Of a stretch of DNA of 64,000 nt, positions 38,446 through 47,909 are shown one piece after another. The notes below the pieces were generated by a model. The model saw nothing but the letters and a program-made list of their open reading frames with translations, searched no databases and had not been told where the DNA came from. This DNA is from an uncultured Clostridia bacterium (GTDB lineage: Bacteria; Bacillota; Clostridia; TANB77; CAG-508), in the NCBI GenBank assembly GCA_947627295.1, contig CANQVJ010000003.1, forward strand, positions 108,915 through 172,914. Reading direction: 5' to 3'. How positions within the stretch are numbered: the stretch's first letter is position 1; the number at the start of each line of letters is the position of its first letter. The translations under genes and the position numbers were made by a program.

Positions 38446-40771
38446 TTACTTTAATTCTACAACTGTTACTCCAGCTTCTCCTTCACCAAAAGTTCCTAAT
38501 CTAAAACTTTTTACATGTGCATTTTTCTTTAAAAATTGATGTATTCCATTTTTTAATTTTCCGAGTTCCTTTTCCATGTACAATTCTAACAGTATTAAGT
38601 TTACTAAGAACTGCATCGTCTAAGAATTTATCAACAATTAAAATTGATTCTTCAACATTCATACCAATAATATTAAGTTCAGAAGATGCATTTTGAACTT
38701 TTGAAGGGTTAGCATAATTTACAGTATTTTTATGTTTTTGTGAAGAACTTTTAACAGGTGATAAATCAGAAATTTTTACACTTGTTTTAAAAATACCTAC
38801 TTGAACTTGCACTTCATTATCTTTTGAAATATTTGAAATAATTGTGCCTTTTTTACCTAGAGTATTTACATATACTTCTAACCCTTGATGTATATCTTTT
38901 CTATCTATTATTTTTCCTTTTATAATTTTCTTTGAACTACTTAAATCCTTAATGTTTTTGTTAAGAGTATTTCTAAGTTCGTTTAAATCTTTTGAAGACT
39001 TATTTTTTGAATCTAAGATTTCTTGCAATTCTTCTTTTGCATTTAAAAGAATATCTCTTGCTTGAAGTTTTGCCTTTTCAATAATTTCTTTTTTAGATTC
39101 TTTGAGTTTTAAAGAATCTTCCTCAATTTGTGCTTTTAATTTAGAGGCGTCTTTCAAAGCTTTTGTAGCTTCTTTTCTATTTTTTTCAGCAATAACTTTG
39201 CTATCATAAATGTTTTTTAGTAATTCTTCAATGTGGACTTCGTCTTTTGACATAAGGTTTTTAGCACGAGAAATTATTTTTTCAGGAAGGCCTAAATTTT
39301 GACTTATTTCAAAAGCGTTACTTTGCCCAGGTATTCCAATTAACAAATTATATGTTGGTTTTAAAGTTTTTATATTAAATTCAACACAAGCATTTTCAAA
39401 GCCATTTGTTTCTAAAACAAAATTCTTAAGTTCTTTATAATGGGTTGTTGCAACAACAAGAGAACCCAAATTATTAAAATATTCTAAGATACTTATTGCA
39501 AGGTTGGCTCCCTCAGAAGGAGAGGTACCAGAACCAAGCTCATCAACCAATATTAAAGAATTAGAAGTTGCATTATTTATAATATCTATAATGTTTAGCA
39601 TATGTGAAGAAAAAGTACTTAGTGAAGATATTATACTTTGGTTATCTCCAATATCTGCAAAGATATTATCAAAAACATATATAGAAGACTTCTCATTTGC
39701 AGGAATATTTAAACCACTACAGGCCATAAGTTCTAAAAGTCCAATAGTTTTTAAACAAACAGTTTTACCACCAGTGTTTGGACCAGTAATAACAAGGTTG
39801 TTAAATGTTTTTCCTAATGTAACCGATATGGGAACGACCCTTTCTTTTTCAATTAGGGGATGTCTTGCATCAATTAAATTAATTTCTTTTTTATTATTAA
39901 TTTTAGGAGTAATACCATAAATAGAATTAGAGTATTTGGCTTTTGCAAAAATAAAATCTAGTTTTCCAATAAGCTCAGCATTTTGCAATAACTCCTGTAT
40001 ATATGGCAAAAATAGTTTACTAAGTTCTTTTAAGATTTTTTCAATTTCAAGCTCTTCTTCACATTTTAAATTATTAAGAGTATTGTTTAGCTCAAAAATA
40101 ACAGTAGGTTCAATAAACACAGTTGAGCCGGCATTTGAAATGTCGTGAATAAATCCATGTATTTGTGAGCGGTACTCTTCTTTAACTGGAATAACAAACC
40201 TATCATTTCTAATTGTAATAATACTTTCTTGTATATATTTTGAGTAAGAAGGTTTGTGTATGAAATTATTTAACTTTTCTTTAATTTCACTTTCTATCTT
40301 TCTTTTACTTTGGCGCAAATGATTTAAAGTAGAAGAAGCTCTATCCTCAATTGTGTTTTCGTCTAAAATAATTTTTGAAACTTTTTTTATGATACTTGGA
40401 TTAGTATATAGTTTTTCAAATATTTCAGAAAGAGTAGGGTAGGAACTACTATCAATATAATCTTGTGAAAAATATTCTTTTAAACTATTTCCAAGTTTAA
40501 AGATTTTTGTAAGTTCCAAAATTGCTTTTACAGATAAAGTGCCTTCTGCTTCTAAAACCTTTATGTATTTATTAATATTTTCAAAATTATAAATAGAAGG
40601 TGAAGAAGCTCTATACATTAAGTTGACTGCTTCTGAAGTTTCACAAAGCAGATGTTCAACTTCGTTTTTTTCAAATGAAGGCTTTAAATTTAAAGCTAAA
40701 TTTTTTCCCACATTTGTATCACAAAATGTGGATAGCGCATCTATAATTTTATCAAATTCTAAATTTTCCAT
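38446..40771 (-). CDS. mutS2: Endonuclease MutS2 (+1 shift at CGG 38563)
   Basis: 774 residues after correction. MutS2 binds branched DNA or stalled collided ribosomes and carries a C-terminal Smr nuclease domain. Walker A VITGPNTGGKTVCLKT (about 325) and Walker B LILVDELGSGTSPSEG are present, then a long coiled coil. The frame meets CGG at 38563-38561 (codon 737), act-CGG-aaa, within the Smr motif; reading CGGA as Gly gives VHGKGTGKLKNGIHQFL and the family's end SFRLGTFGEGEAGVTVVEL. Without the shift the Smr domain would be wrong. Divergent promoter shared with the PP2C gene. Confidence 0.95.
38561..38563 (-). other. CGG +1 frameshift site in mutS2
   Basis: Coding strand act-CGG-aaa; the decoded Gly is the last of HGKGTG in the Smr domain. 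Confidence 0.95.
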
Positions 40772-40794
40772 TTCTAATGTCCTTTCTAAAAAAC

Positions 40795-40823
40795 ATTATA
40801 TAAAGTTTTTACATAAATGTCAA
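40795..40823 (-). promoter_or_regulatory. Promoter of mutS2
   Basis: On the minus strand TTGACA (40823-40818), 17-base spacer, TATAAT (40800-40795). Confidence 0.82.
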
Positions 40824-40842
40824 AATTAATTATGTAAAAAAG

Positions 40843-40871
40843 TTGAAAAAAATATGTATATGTGATATAAA
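40843..40871 (+). promoter_or_regulatory. Promoter of the PP2C-prkC-rsgA-rpe operon
   Basis: TTGAAA (40843-40848), 17-base spacer, TATAAA (40866-40871), back to back with the mutS2 promoter. Confidence 0.6.
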
Positions 40872-40894
40872 TAAGGTGGAAACGAGGTGAGAAA

Positions 40895-41630
40895 ATGATA
40901 AAGGCATATGCGAAATCTGATATAGGAAAAGTAAGAGAAGTAAATCAAGATTCTTTCTATATTTCAGATACATTGGATGAAATACAAATTTTTATGTTGG
41001 CAGACGGCATGGGTCGGTTACAATGGTGGAGAAATAGCAAGTAAGTTAGCAATAAAAACAGCTAAAAGTTATATATTAAATAATTTCAAACAAACACCAA
41101 AAGATAGAGATAGCATACTTCAACTTTTAGGTAGTAGTATGGAATATGCAAATATGGTTGTATATGAAAAGTCAAAAGAAATTAAAGAATTAGACGGTAT
41201 GGGAACTACATTAGAAATTTGTTTAGTACACAACAACAAAGTCTATATTGGACATATTGGAGATAGTCGCATATACCGTATCAGAAAACAGTTTACTAGA
41301 AAATTAACTCAAGATCACAGCTATGTACAAAAATTAGTAAAAGACGGAACAATCACTCAAGAGGAAGCTACACATCACCCACAAAAAAATATGTTAATGA
41401 AAGCATTAGGTTGTAATGCATTTATAGAACCAGATGTTATGGTTAAAGGCTTTTTAAAAGAAGACATTTTAGTAATGATGTCAGACGGATTATCAAATAT
41501 GGTAACTCAAGAAGAGATTTATGAAAAGGTAAAAAAAGATATAAAATGGTCAACAAAAGAACTAGTCGATTTAGCCAATGAAAGAGGCGGATTTGATAAC
41601 ATTACAGTTGTAGTTATAAAAAATATATAA
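40895..41630 (+). CDS. prpC: PP2C-family Ser/Thr phosphatase PrpC/Stp (+1 shift at CGG 41015)
   Basis: 244 residues. It reverses phosphorylation by the adjacent PASTA kinase. AKSDIGKVREVNQDSFY opens the PPM fold. The frame meets CGG at 41015 (codon 41), ggt-CGG-tta; reading CGGT as Gly gives ADGMGGYNGGEIAS, the metal-binding DGMGG motif. HIGDSRIYRI, LTQDHS, LVMMSDGLSNMV and GGFDNITVVVI complete the set. In the 0 frame translation stops eight codons after CGG. prkC follows 22 bases on. Confidence 0.94.
41015..41017 (+). other. CGG +1 frameshift site in the PP2C gene
   Basis: Context ggt-CGG-tta; the decoded Gly is the second glycine of DGMGG. Confidence 0.95.
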
Positions 41631-41652
41631 CATATTTAAGGAGAGAAAAGAA

Positions 41653-43626
41653 ATGAATTTAGAAGGTAAACTATTGGGGAATCGTTATGAGATTATTGAA
41701 AAAATAGGAAATGGCGGTATGGCAACAGTGTATAAGGCAGAAGATAAAGTTTTAAAACGCTTTGTTGCTGTAAAAATATTAAGAGATGAGTTTACAACAG
41801 ATGAGGAGTTTATTAAAAGGTTTGAAGCGGAAGCGCAGTCAGCAGCTAAACTTGCTCATGCAAACATTGTATCTATTTACGATGTTGGTGTTGATGACAA
41901 CCTATATTTTATAGTAATGGAACTAATTAAAGGTAAAACTCTAAAAGAAATTATTATTGAAGAAGAGGGTCCACTTCCTTGGAAATGGTCTGTAAATGTA
42001 GCTATACAAATAGCTTCTGCATTGGAAATGGCACATAGAAACAACATAATACATAGAGATATTAAGCCACATAACATAATAATTACAGAAGACGGTGCAG
42101 CTAAAGTAACAGATTTTGGAATAGCAAAAGCAGTTTCAAATTCAACAATTACAGCTTTTGGAACAACAATAGGTTCAGTGCATTATTTTTCACCAGAGCA
42201 TGCAAGAGGTGGTTTAACAGATGCAAAATCAGATTTATACTCATTAGGAGTTGTGCTATATGAAATGGTTACAGGAAAAGTTCCATTTGATGCAGATACA
42301 CCAGTTTCAGTAGCTCTAAAACATATGCAAGAAGACCCAGTAGAACCAAAACAACTTAATGCAGCAATACCAAGTGCACTTAATAAAATTATAATGAAAG
42401 CATTAAAAAAGGAAACAGAGTTGCGTTATCAATCTAGCACAGAAATGCTTGACGATTTAGAAGAGTGTTTGAAAGACCCTAATGGAGATTTTGTTGAAAC
42501 TATTGAATATGATGAAACAGCTAAAACTCAAGTTATAGATACAAATGAAGTTGAAAAAGCAGCTAAGGCTAAAACAAAATCAAATGAAAAAGGCTTAAAA
42601 GGATTTATTAAAAATCATAAAAAGCTAAGCATATTCTTAGGTTGTATATTGCTATTTGCATTAGCTTTAGGTGGAACTTTAGGAATACTTAACCTTACAA
42701 ACCAACCAGAAGTTGAACTTCCAAATGTAGTTGGAAAAACTAAGGAAGAAGCTCAAAGGATGATAGAAGAGGCAGGCTTAGTATATAAAGTAGATAGAGA
42801 AGAATATAACAAAGATGTTGAAAAAGATCACATAATTTCTCAAAACCCAATATACATGGAAAACTATAACACTGTTAAAAAGAAAAGTGAAGTTAAAGTT
42901 GTAGTAAGCCTTGGTACAGAAAAAACAAAGGTACCAAATGTTGTAGGTTTAGCGCAAGAAGAGGCAATAAAGGCTATTGAAGATGCAAAACTTAAAGCAG
43001 AAATTATAGAAGAAAATGATAAAAAGGTTGAAGCTGGAAAGGTTATAAGCCAAGAAACACCAGCAGACACAGAAATTGATGCAGGAGAAACTGTTAAAAT
43101 ACATGTAAGTGCAGGAGTAGAACAAGTATCAGTTCCAAATGTAGTTGGAAAATCACAAAAAGAAGCAACTTCAGCATTAGAGTCAGCAGGATTAAGTGTT
43201 TCAGTAACAACTGCAGAAGATAGCTCAAAAGAAAATGGAAAAGTTATTAAGCAAAGTGTAGATGCAGGCAAAAAGGTTGATAAAGGTACTTCTGTTACAA
43301 TTACAGTAAATGAATTCGAAGAAGCTAAATCAATTGATATTACTGTAAATGTTAAAGCTCTAACAGGTGGTTATGACGAATCTGCTACAGAAGGAAATGA
43401 AACAGGTAAAAAAGTAATAAAAGATGTTACACTTGTAATTACAGATGATAAAGGAAATACATTACTTGAAAGAAGCGGTGTTGATAAAAACAATACAGCA
43501 TTTAGTGCACAAATTACAGGAAAAGGTGCAGTAACACTTACTATAACAGCAAGAGATTCTGCAAATAATAAAAACACAACAACAGGTGCTGTAAACTTCA
43601 GTACAGATAAATCAAAGAGCTTTTAA
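41653..43626 (+). CDS. prkC: PASTA-domain Ser/Thr protein kinase
   Basis: 657 residues. Senses muropeptides or lipid II and regulates growth, wall synthesis or germination. Kinase domain 1-270: IGNGGMATVYKAED glycine loop, VAVKIL lysine, HRDIKPHN and DFGIAK. One membrane segment (about 325-347) is followed by three PASTA repeats (about 350-560, each starting PNVVG). A C-terminal domain of about 100 residues without a family I recognise ends the protein. It forms an operon with the phosphatase upstream and rsgA and rpe downstream. It has no in-frame CGG. Confidence 0.95.
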   Translation: MNLEGKLLGNRYEIIEKIGNGGMATVYKAEDKVLKRFVAVKILRDEFTTDEEFIKRFEAEAQSAAKLAHANIVSIYDVGVDDNLYFIVMELIKGKTLKEIIIEEEGPLPWKWSVNVAIQIASALEMAHRNNIIHRDIKPHNIIITEDGAAKVTDFGIAKAVSNSTITAFGTTIGSVHYFSPEHARGGLTDAKSDLYSLGVVLYEMVTGKVPFDADTPVSVALKHMQEDPVEPKQLNAAIPSALNKIIMKALKKETELRYQSSTEMLDDLEECLKDPNGDFVETIEYDETAKTQVIDTNEVEKAAKAKTKSNEKGLKGFIKNHKKLSIFLGCILLFALALGGTLGILNLTNQPEVELPNVVGKTKEEAQRMIEEAGLVYKVDREEYNKDVEKDHIISQNPIYMENYNTVKKKSEVKVVVSLGTEKTKVPNVVGLAQEEAIKAIEDAKLKAEIIEENDKKVEAGKVISQETPADTEIDAGETVKIHVSAGVEQVSVPNVVGKSQKEATSALESAGLSVSVTTAEDSSKENGKVIKQSVDAGKKVDKGTSVTITVNEFEEAKSIDITVNVKALTGGYDESATEGNETGKKVIKDVTLVITDDKGNTLLERSGVDKNNTAFSAQITGKGAVTLTITARDSANNKNTTTGAVNFSTDKSKSF

Positions 43627-43635
43627 GGAGAAGTA

Positions 43636-44509
43636 ATGCAAGGAATTATTATAGAAAATAAATCAAATATATATCAGGTAAAAGAAAACAAAACAAATGA
43701 GGTTTATACCTGCTACGCTAGGGGGAAATTTAAAAAAGAAAAAATTTCCCCAGTAGTGGGGGACAGGGTTGAGTTTTCTGTTACTAACGAAAATGAAGCT
43801 GTAATAGATGAAATAAAAACAAGGCAAGTATATATAAGAAGACCTAAAATAAGTAATCTAACACAGCTAGTTTTTGTTGTATCAAGTAAAAACCCAAAAC
43901 CAGATTTACTAATGTTAGACAAGCAGCTTGCATTTGCTGAGTACCTAGGAATAAAATCTGTAATTGTATTAAATAAAACAGATTTAGATAAAAAGGAAGA
44001 TTTTAAAAATATAAAACAAGTTTATAAAAAGATAGGGTATAAGGTTATTGAAACAAATGCAAGAGAGGGCAAAGGAATTAAGGAACTAAAAGATGTTTTG
44101 AAAAATAATGTAAATGCATTTGCAGGCAACTCGGGGGTTGGTAAGTCGACTTTAATAAATGCAATATTTGGGAAAGATACTACACAAGAAGGAGAAATAA
44201 GCAATAAAAATAAAAGAGGAAAAAATACTACAACAGCTACAAAACTCTATGAAATAGATAAAAACACATATATTGCAGACACGCCACGGATTTTCTACTT
44301 TTGATATATCAGAAATAGAATCAAATGAATTATATAAATATTTCAAAGAATTCAAAGGATTAGAAAAGTACTGCGAATTTGTAGGGTGCACACATATTAA
44401 AGAACCGGTTTGTGGAATAAAAAAAGCAGTAGAAGAAGGAAAAATTGATAAACTTAGATATGAAAGATTTTGCAAAATATATGAGGAATTGAGGGGAAAG
44501 GTATGGTAG
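43636..44509 (+). CDS. rsgA: Ribosome small-subunit GTPase RsgA (+1 shift at CGG 44287)
   Basis: 290 residues. It tests late 30S assembly using GTP hydrolysis. An N-terminal OB fold precedes a circularly permuted GTPase: G4 LNKTDLD, G1 GNSGVGKSTLINAI, then G3. The frame meets CGG at 44287 (codon 218), cca-CGG-att; reading CGGA as Gly gives IADTPGFSTFDISEI, the G3 motif DTPG. The zinc part CEFVGCTHIKEPVCGIKKAV closes it. The stop overlaps rpe by seven bases. A ribosome-assembly enzyme that itself depends on the odd decoding. Confidence 0.96.
44287..44289 (+). other. CGG +1 frameshift site in rsgA
   Basis: Context cca-CGG-att; the decoded Gly is the invariant G of DTPG. The preceding codon ends in A. 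Confidence 0.96.
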
Positions 44510-45169
44510 AAATTTCAACATCAATACTCTCTATGAAAAAGGGAGAAGAAGCAAAAGTAATATTAGGGCTAGAAAATGCAAAAACAGATTATTTTCACAT
44601 AGATGTTATGGACGGAAAGTTTGTTGAGAAAAACACATATGAAGCTATGTTAGAAAACACAGCATATATAAAAAGAATTTCAAACTTACCAATAGATGTT
44701 CATTTAATGGTAGAAGAAGTAGAGCAGGGTATAATGGATTTTTCTTCAATGGAACCAAATATAATAACATTTCACTATGAAGCTTGCAAAAACAAAGAAG
44801 AAGTTTTTAAAATGATTAATTTAATAAAAGAAAATCATTGTAAAGTTGGTATTTCAGTAAAGCCAAACACCAACATAGAGGAAATATATGAATTTTTGCC
44901 ATATGTTCATTTATGCTTGGTAATGACAGTAGAACCAGGTAAAGGTGGCCAAACACTTATTACATATATGCTAGAAAAAATTAAAAAATTAAGAAAGCAT
45001 ATTGATGAAAATAATTTAGAAATAGATATTGAAGTAGATCGGCGGAATAAACTTAAATACAGTAACTAGAGTAAAAGAAGCAGGAGCTGATATTTTAGTT
45101 GCAGGAACAGCAATACTACTTGCAAACGATTACTCAGTAATTATTAAAGATTTAAAAACTCCCATTTAA
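44503..45169 (+). CDS. rpe: Ribulose-phosphate 3-epimerase (+1 shift at CGG 45040)
   Basis: 221 residues. It interconverts ribulose and xylulose 5-phosphate. STSILSM, the metal-binding FHIDVMDGKFV, HLMVE, and MTVEPGKGGQ are present. The frame meets CGG at 45040 (codon 180), gat-CGG-cgg; reading CGGC as Gly gives IEVDGGINLNTV, the VDGGI phosphate-binding block, then AGADILVAGTAI. The overlap with rsgA keeps the pair coupled. The stop lies in the terminator. Confidence 0.95.
45040..45042 (+). other. CGG +1 frameshift site in rpe
   Basis: Context gat-CGG-cgg, the only site with two CGG triplets in tandem; the second is out of phase after the shift. Confidence 0.95.
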
Positions 45170-45186
45170 AATGGGAGCATTTTTTT
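45158..45186. terminator. Bidirectional terminator between rpe and the bactofilin-like gene
   Basis: CTCCCAT / ATGGGAG stem with T-runs on both strands. Confidence 0.88.
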
Positions 45187-46648
45187 AATCTTCTTTTTTT
45201 GGTTTTTTAGCTTTTGGTTCTGGTTTAGCCTTTGGCTCAGCTTTCTTTTTAGGTTCAGCCTCTTTCTTAGGTTCTGGCTTTGGTTCAGGCTTTTTTTCTG
45301 GTTTTGCAACTTCTTTTTCTTGAGGTTTAGGTTCTTCATTTTTACCAGCTCTTAATTCTTTTGATTTAAGTGTTAAGTATGAAAGAATTACACCCATACC
45401 AAGTACTGAAGCTACTAATCCTATATATGTTCCAACTGTAGGTACTTCTCTTAAACCATATACAATGGCTCCAGTAAGAAGTAACATTAGGTACGAAGCA
45501 ATACCTTTATTAATATTTGCTTTTTTGCAAATTAGTGAATTCAAAGCAATAACTGCAACAGATGTGCTTAAACCAGCTAATACAAAGTACATACCAAATA
45601 GTGCAATAGTTATTTTAATTGTGAAAATTGGTATTATGAATAAGATTGCAATTAGTGGTATTAACAACCAAGCACCTATACCATATAATAATATGCGTAG
45701 TGGATGTTTGAAAACATCTGGAACATTAGTTACAAAGTTTGGTGCTAACCATTTTGAAATTGCGTAAACAAAAGCTACAAATAATAATGAAATTATAAGT
45801 CCAAATACAATTACTAATGGAGTTTTTGCAGGTACAACTGCTTGTGTATTAACAGGAAGTATGTTGTAAACAACAGAACCTGAAACAGCTCCTTGAGGTA
45901 CTTCTTTTTCCATTTGAGAAGTAGCATTATAATTTAAGTTACCATGTATAAGAGCTTCACCAGTAGGTTCAGCAACATTAATATTGTTTGTGCCTGAAAT
46001 AAAGGCATTTCTTCCAATAGCACCTGAAATATTTACTGCATTGTTTGTTGCTATATGTAAATCTCTATATACTGTACCAGTATCTGCTAAATCAAATCCA
46101 TTTGTAACTGCTGCATAAATATCATAAATAGTACCTTCAACTTTTAATGTATCTGTCATAGCAAATAAGTTACTTGTAATGTATCCGTTTTCACCAACTG
46201 TAAGATTTTTTGCTATAACAAGAACATCTCCACCAACTGGTGCATTAATAGTAACATTGTTTGCAACAATTATTAAGTTCCCGTCGATTATTTTATCAAT
46301 AGTAACATCTTCTTTTTTGAATATATATTGATCTTCACTAGAGATGTTAGATAAACTATAAGGATTACTATTTCCACTAGTAGTATCACTTACTATTTCT
46401 GGAACTTCATCAATTGATTCTTCTGTTTGATTTTCTTCGGTAGTGTTTTGATTTTCCTCAGTAGTTGTATTTTCTGGAGTTGGTACTTCAACATTTTCCT
46501 CAGCTGTAATTGTAGTTGTTTCATCGTTAGTAACTACAGCAGCATTAACATCTTCAGCAACTTCTTCTGCAAGAGTAGCTGAACAAGAAAAAGTAAGTAG
46601 TAAAACTAATAAAAGTACAACTAGAGTTTTTAAACTTTTCTTTAACAT
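45185..46648 (-). CDS. Polymer-forming (bactofilin-like) membrane protein
   Basis: 487 residues. A signal peptide with a lipobox-like cysteine (LLVLLLTFSCSATLAEE) is followed by a Thr/Glu-rich spacer. A beta-helix-like region (about 110-260) has periodic hydrophobic residues (GNLIIVANNVTINAPVGGDV, GRNAFISG), as in bactofilins and polymer-forming cytoskeletal proteins. About five membrane segments (265-430) follow, and a Lys/Glu/Pro-rich cytoplasmic tail (about 435-487). It may be an envelope scaffold; function is inferred from fold only. Single gene with GGAGG upstream. Confidence 0.75.
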   Translation of the reverse strand: MLKKSLKTLVVLLLVLLLTFSCSATLAEEVAEDVNAAVVTNDETTTITAEENVEVPTPENTTTEENQNTTEENQTEESIDEVPEIVSDTTSGNSNPYSLSNISSEDQYIFKKEDVTIDKIIDGNLIIVANNVTINAPVGGDVLVIAKNLTVGENGYITSNLFAMTDTLKVEGTIYDIYAAVTNGFDLADTGTVYRDLHIATNNAVNISGAIGRNAFISGTNNINVAEPTGEALIHGNLNYNATSQMEKEVPQGAVSGSVVYNILPVNTQAVVPAKTPLVIVFGLIISLLFVAFVYAISKWLAPNFVTNVPDVFKHPLRILLYGIGAWLLIPLIAILFIIPIFTIKITIALFGMYFVLAGLSTSVAVIALNSLICKKANINKGIASYLMLLLTGAIVYGLREVPTVGTYIGLVASVLGMGVILSYLTLKSKELRAGKNEEPKPQEKEVAKPEKKPEPKPEPKKEAEPKKKAEPKAKPEPKAKKPKKED

Positions 46649-46691
46649 AAGAAACCTCCTTAATTTATTTTCTATATAAAAATATATAACT

Positions 46692-47330
46692 TTATAGTGA
46701 TTTTGTCAATGCGTTTTTACAAAATTGTTTAACAGGGCAGGTAGTACAATGAGGTTTTCTTGCAACACAACAATTCCTACCATGCCAAATAAGTAAATGA
46801 TTAATATCCTTTAAATATTTCTTTGGGAAAAATTTAATTAAATCTTGTTCAATCTTTAGAGGGTCTTTTTCAGAAGATAGACCAATTAGGTTTGAAATTC
46901 TTTTAACATGTGTATCGACCGCAACACCTGTTGCAAGATTGAAAACTTCTAGCCTAATAACATTTGCACTCTTCCTGCCAATGCCAGCAAGGGTGGTTAA
47001 GTCGTCCATTTTGCTAGGAACCTCACCATTGAAGTTTTCTAAAACTTGTTTTGCACTTAATTTAATATTTTTAGCTTTGTTTTTATAAAAACCACAAGAG
47101 CGTATTATTTCTTCTAATTCAGAAATATCTATGTTTGCAAAATCTTCTATGGTTTTGCATCTTTCAAATAATTTTGGTGTAACCTTATTAACCCTCTCAT
47201 CAGTGCACTGGGCAGAAAGTGCAACAGCAGTTACTAATTGAAAGGGAGTATTAAAATCTAAACTGCAACCAGCTTCAGGATATGCAGTTTTTAAAGCTGA
47301 TATGAATTTATCAATATCCTTCTTTTGCAT
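46692..47330 (-). CDS. nth: Endonuclease III
   Basis: 212 residues. A DNA glycosylase/AP lyase for oxidised pyrimidines. VALSAQCTDERVN, the helix-hairpin-helix LAGIGRKSANVI with the catalytic lysine, VDTHVKRISNLIGL with the aspartate, and the iron-sulfur cluster motif CCVARKPHCTTCPVKQFC are all present. Full length, with no in-frame CGG. Confidence 0.97.
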   Translation of the reverse strand: MQKKDIDKFISALKTAYPEAGCSLDFNTPFQLVTAVALSAQCTDERVNKVTPKLFERCKTIEDFANIDISELEEIIRSCGFYKNKAKNIKLSAKQVLENFNGEVPSKMDDLTTLAGIGRKSANVIRLEVFNLATGVAVDTHVKRISNLIGLSSEKDPLKIEQDLIKFFPKKYLKDINHLLIWHGRNCCVARKPHCTTCPVKQFCKNALTKSL

Positions 47331-47426
47331 AATATCACCTCGTATAAGCTAATTATAAAGGATTAGAAATAAAAATGTCAAGACATAAAAAGTTGCATAT
47401 TATATATAAGAGGGGGTACATAGAAA

Positions 47427-47501
47427 ATGAAAATAGTTGTGAAAAAAGTTCCAAAGTTTTTACGAGGTTTTGTAAAAGCAATATTTGGAATTAAAGATTA
47501 A
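47427..47501 (+). CDS. spoVM: SpoVM-like spore coat anchor peptide, 24 residues
   Basis: A tiny gene in an intergenic region. It codes a 24-residue amphipathic peptide whose core KKVPKFLRGFVKAIFG matches the pattern of Bacillus subtilis SpoVM (KLPKFLGGIVRAMLG). SpoVM recognises the curved outer forespore membrane and anchors SpoIVA, the base of the coat. A Shine-Dalgarno GAGGGGG lies about 11 bases upstream, and a strong terminator starts four bases after the stop. The conserved proline and the basic/hydrophobic spacing are both kept. Too short for normal gene finders. Confidence 0.82.
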   Translation: MKIVVKKVPKFLRGFVKAIFGIKD

Positions 47502-47505
47502 AAAA

Positions 47506-47538
47506 CAAACCGGAAAGCAACAATTGCTCTCCGGTTTT
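47506..47538 (+). terminator. Terminator after spoVM
   Basis: AAACCGGA..AGCA / TGCT..TCCGGTTT stem followed by T; it also lies downstream of rpmB on the minus strand. Confidence 0.88.
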
Positions 47539-47552
47539 AATATACTTTTCTC

Positions 47553-47753
47553 TTATACAGCTCTTTTAACTTTACCGTCTCTTAAACATTTTGCACATAC
47601 ATACATTGTTTTAACATTTCCATTAACTTCAGCTTTAATTTTTCTTAAATTAGGTTTTACTGTACGAGAATTTCTTTTACTTATGTGTGAACGAGTAATA
47701 CTTAATTGATTACCATATTGTGTTTTTTTACCACAAACTGCGCATACTGCCAT
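47553..47753 (-). CDS. rpmB: Ribosomal protein bL28
   Basis: 66 residues from MAVCAVCGKKTQYGNQLSIT through SHISKRNSRTVKPNLRKI to CLRDGKVKR, with two CxxC pairs of the zinc-binding type. The start is set at 47753, 9-11 bases after GGAGGTG; a GTG at 47765 overlaps that site. No in-frame CGG. Confidence 0.95.
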   Translation of the reverse strand: MAVCAVCGKKTQYGNQLSITRSHISKRNSRTVKPNLRKIKAEVNGNVKTMYVCAKCLRDGKVKRAV

Positions 47754-47847
47754 ATCTAATTGCACCTCCTAAAATATAAAATAATTTTGTCCAATAACAA
47801 GTTTACCACAAAAATCAGAAAAAAACAAGTATTTTTGCAAAAATTCC

Positions 47848-47875
47848 TTGCAAAATCCTAAATTTATGGTATAAT
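47848..47875 (+). promoter_or_regulatory. Promoter of tig-clpP-clpX
   Basis: TTGCAA (47848-47853), 16-base spacer, TATAAT (47870-47875). Confidence 0.72.
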
Positions 47876-47909
47876 AAACAAAGATGTAAACAGAAAGGAA
47901 GTATTATTA

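Noticed and set aside
44402-44412. CGG in the zinc-binding part of rsgA as another site.
   Set aside because: The frame reads gaa-ccg-gtt-tgt (E-P-V-C), with the conserved cysteine in place; CGG is not in phase.
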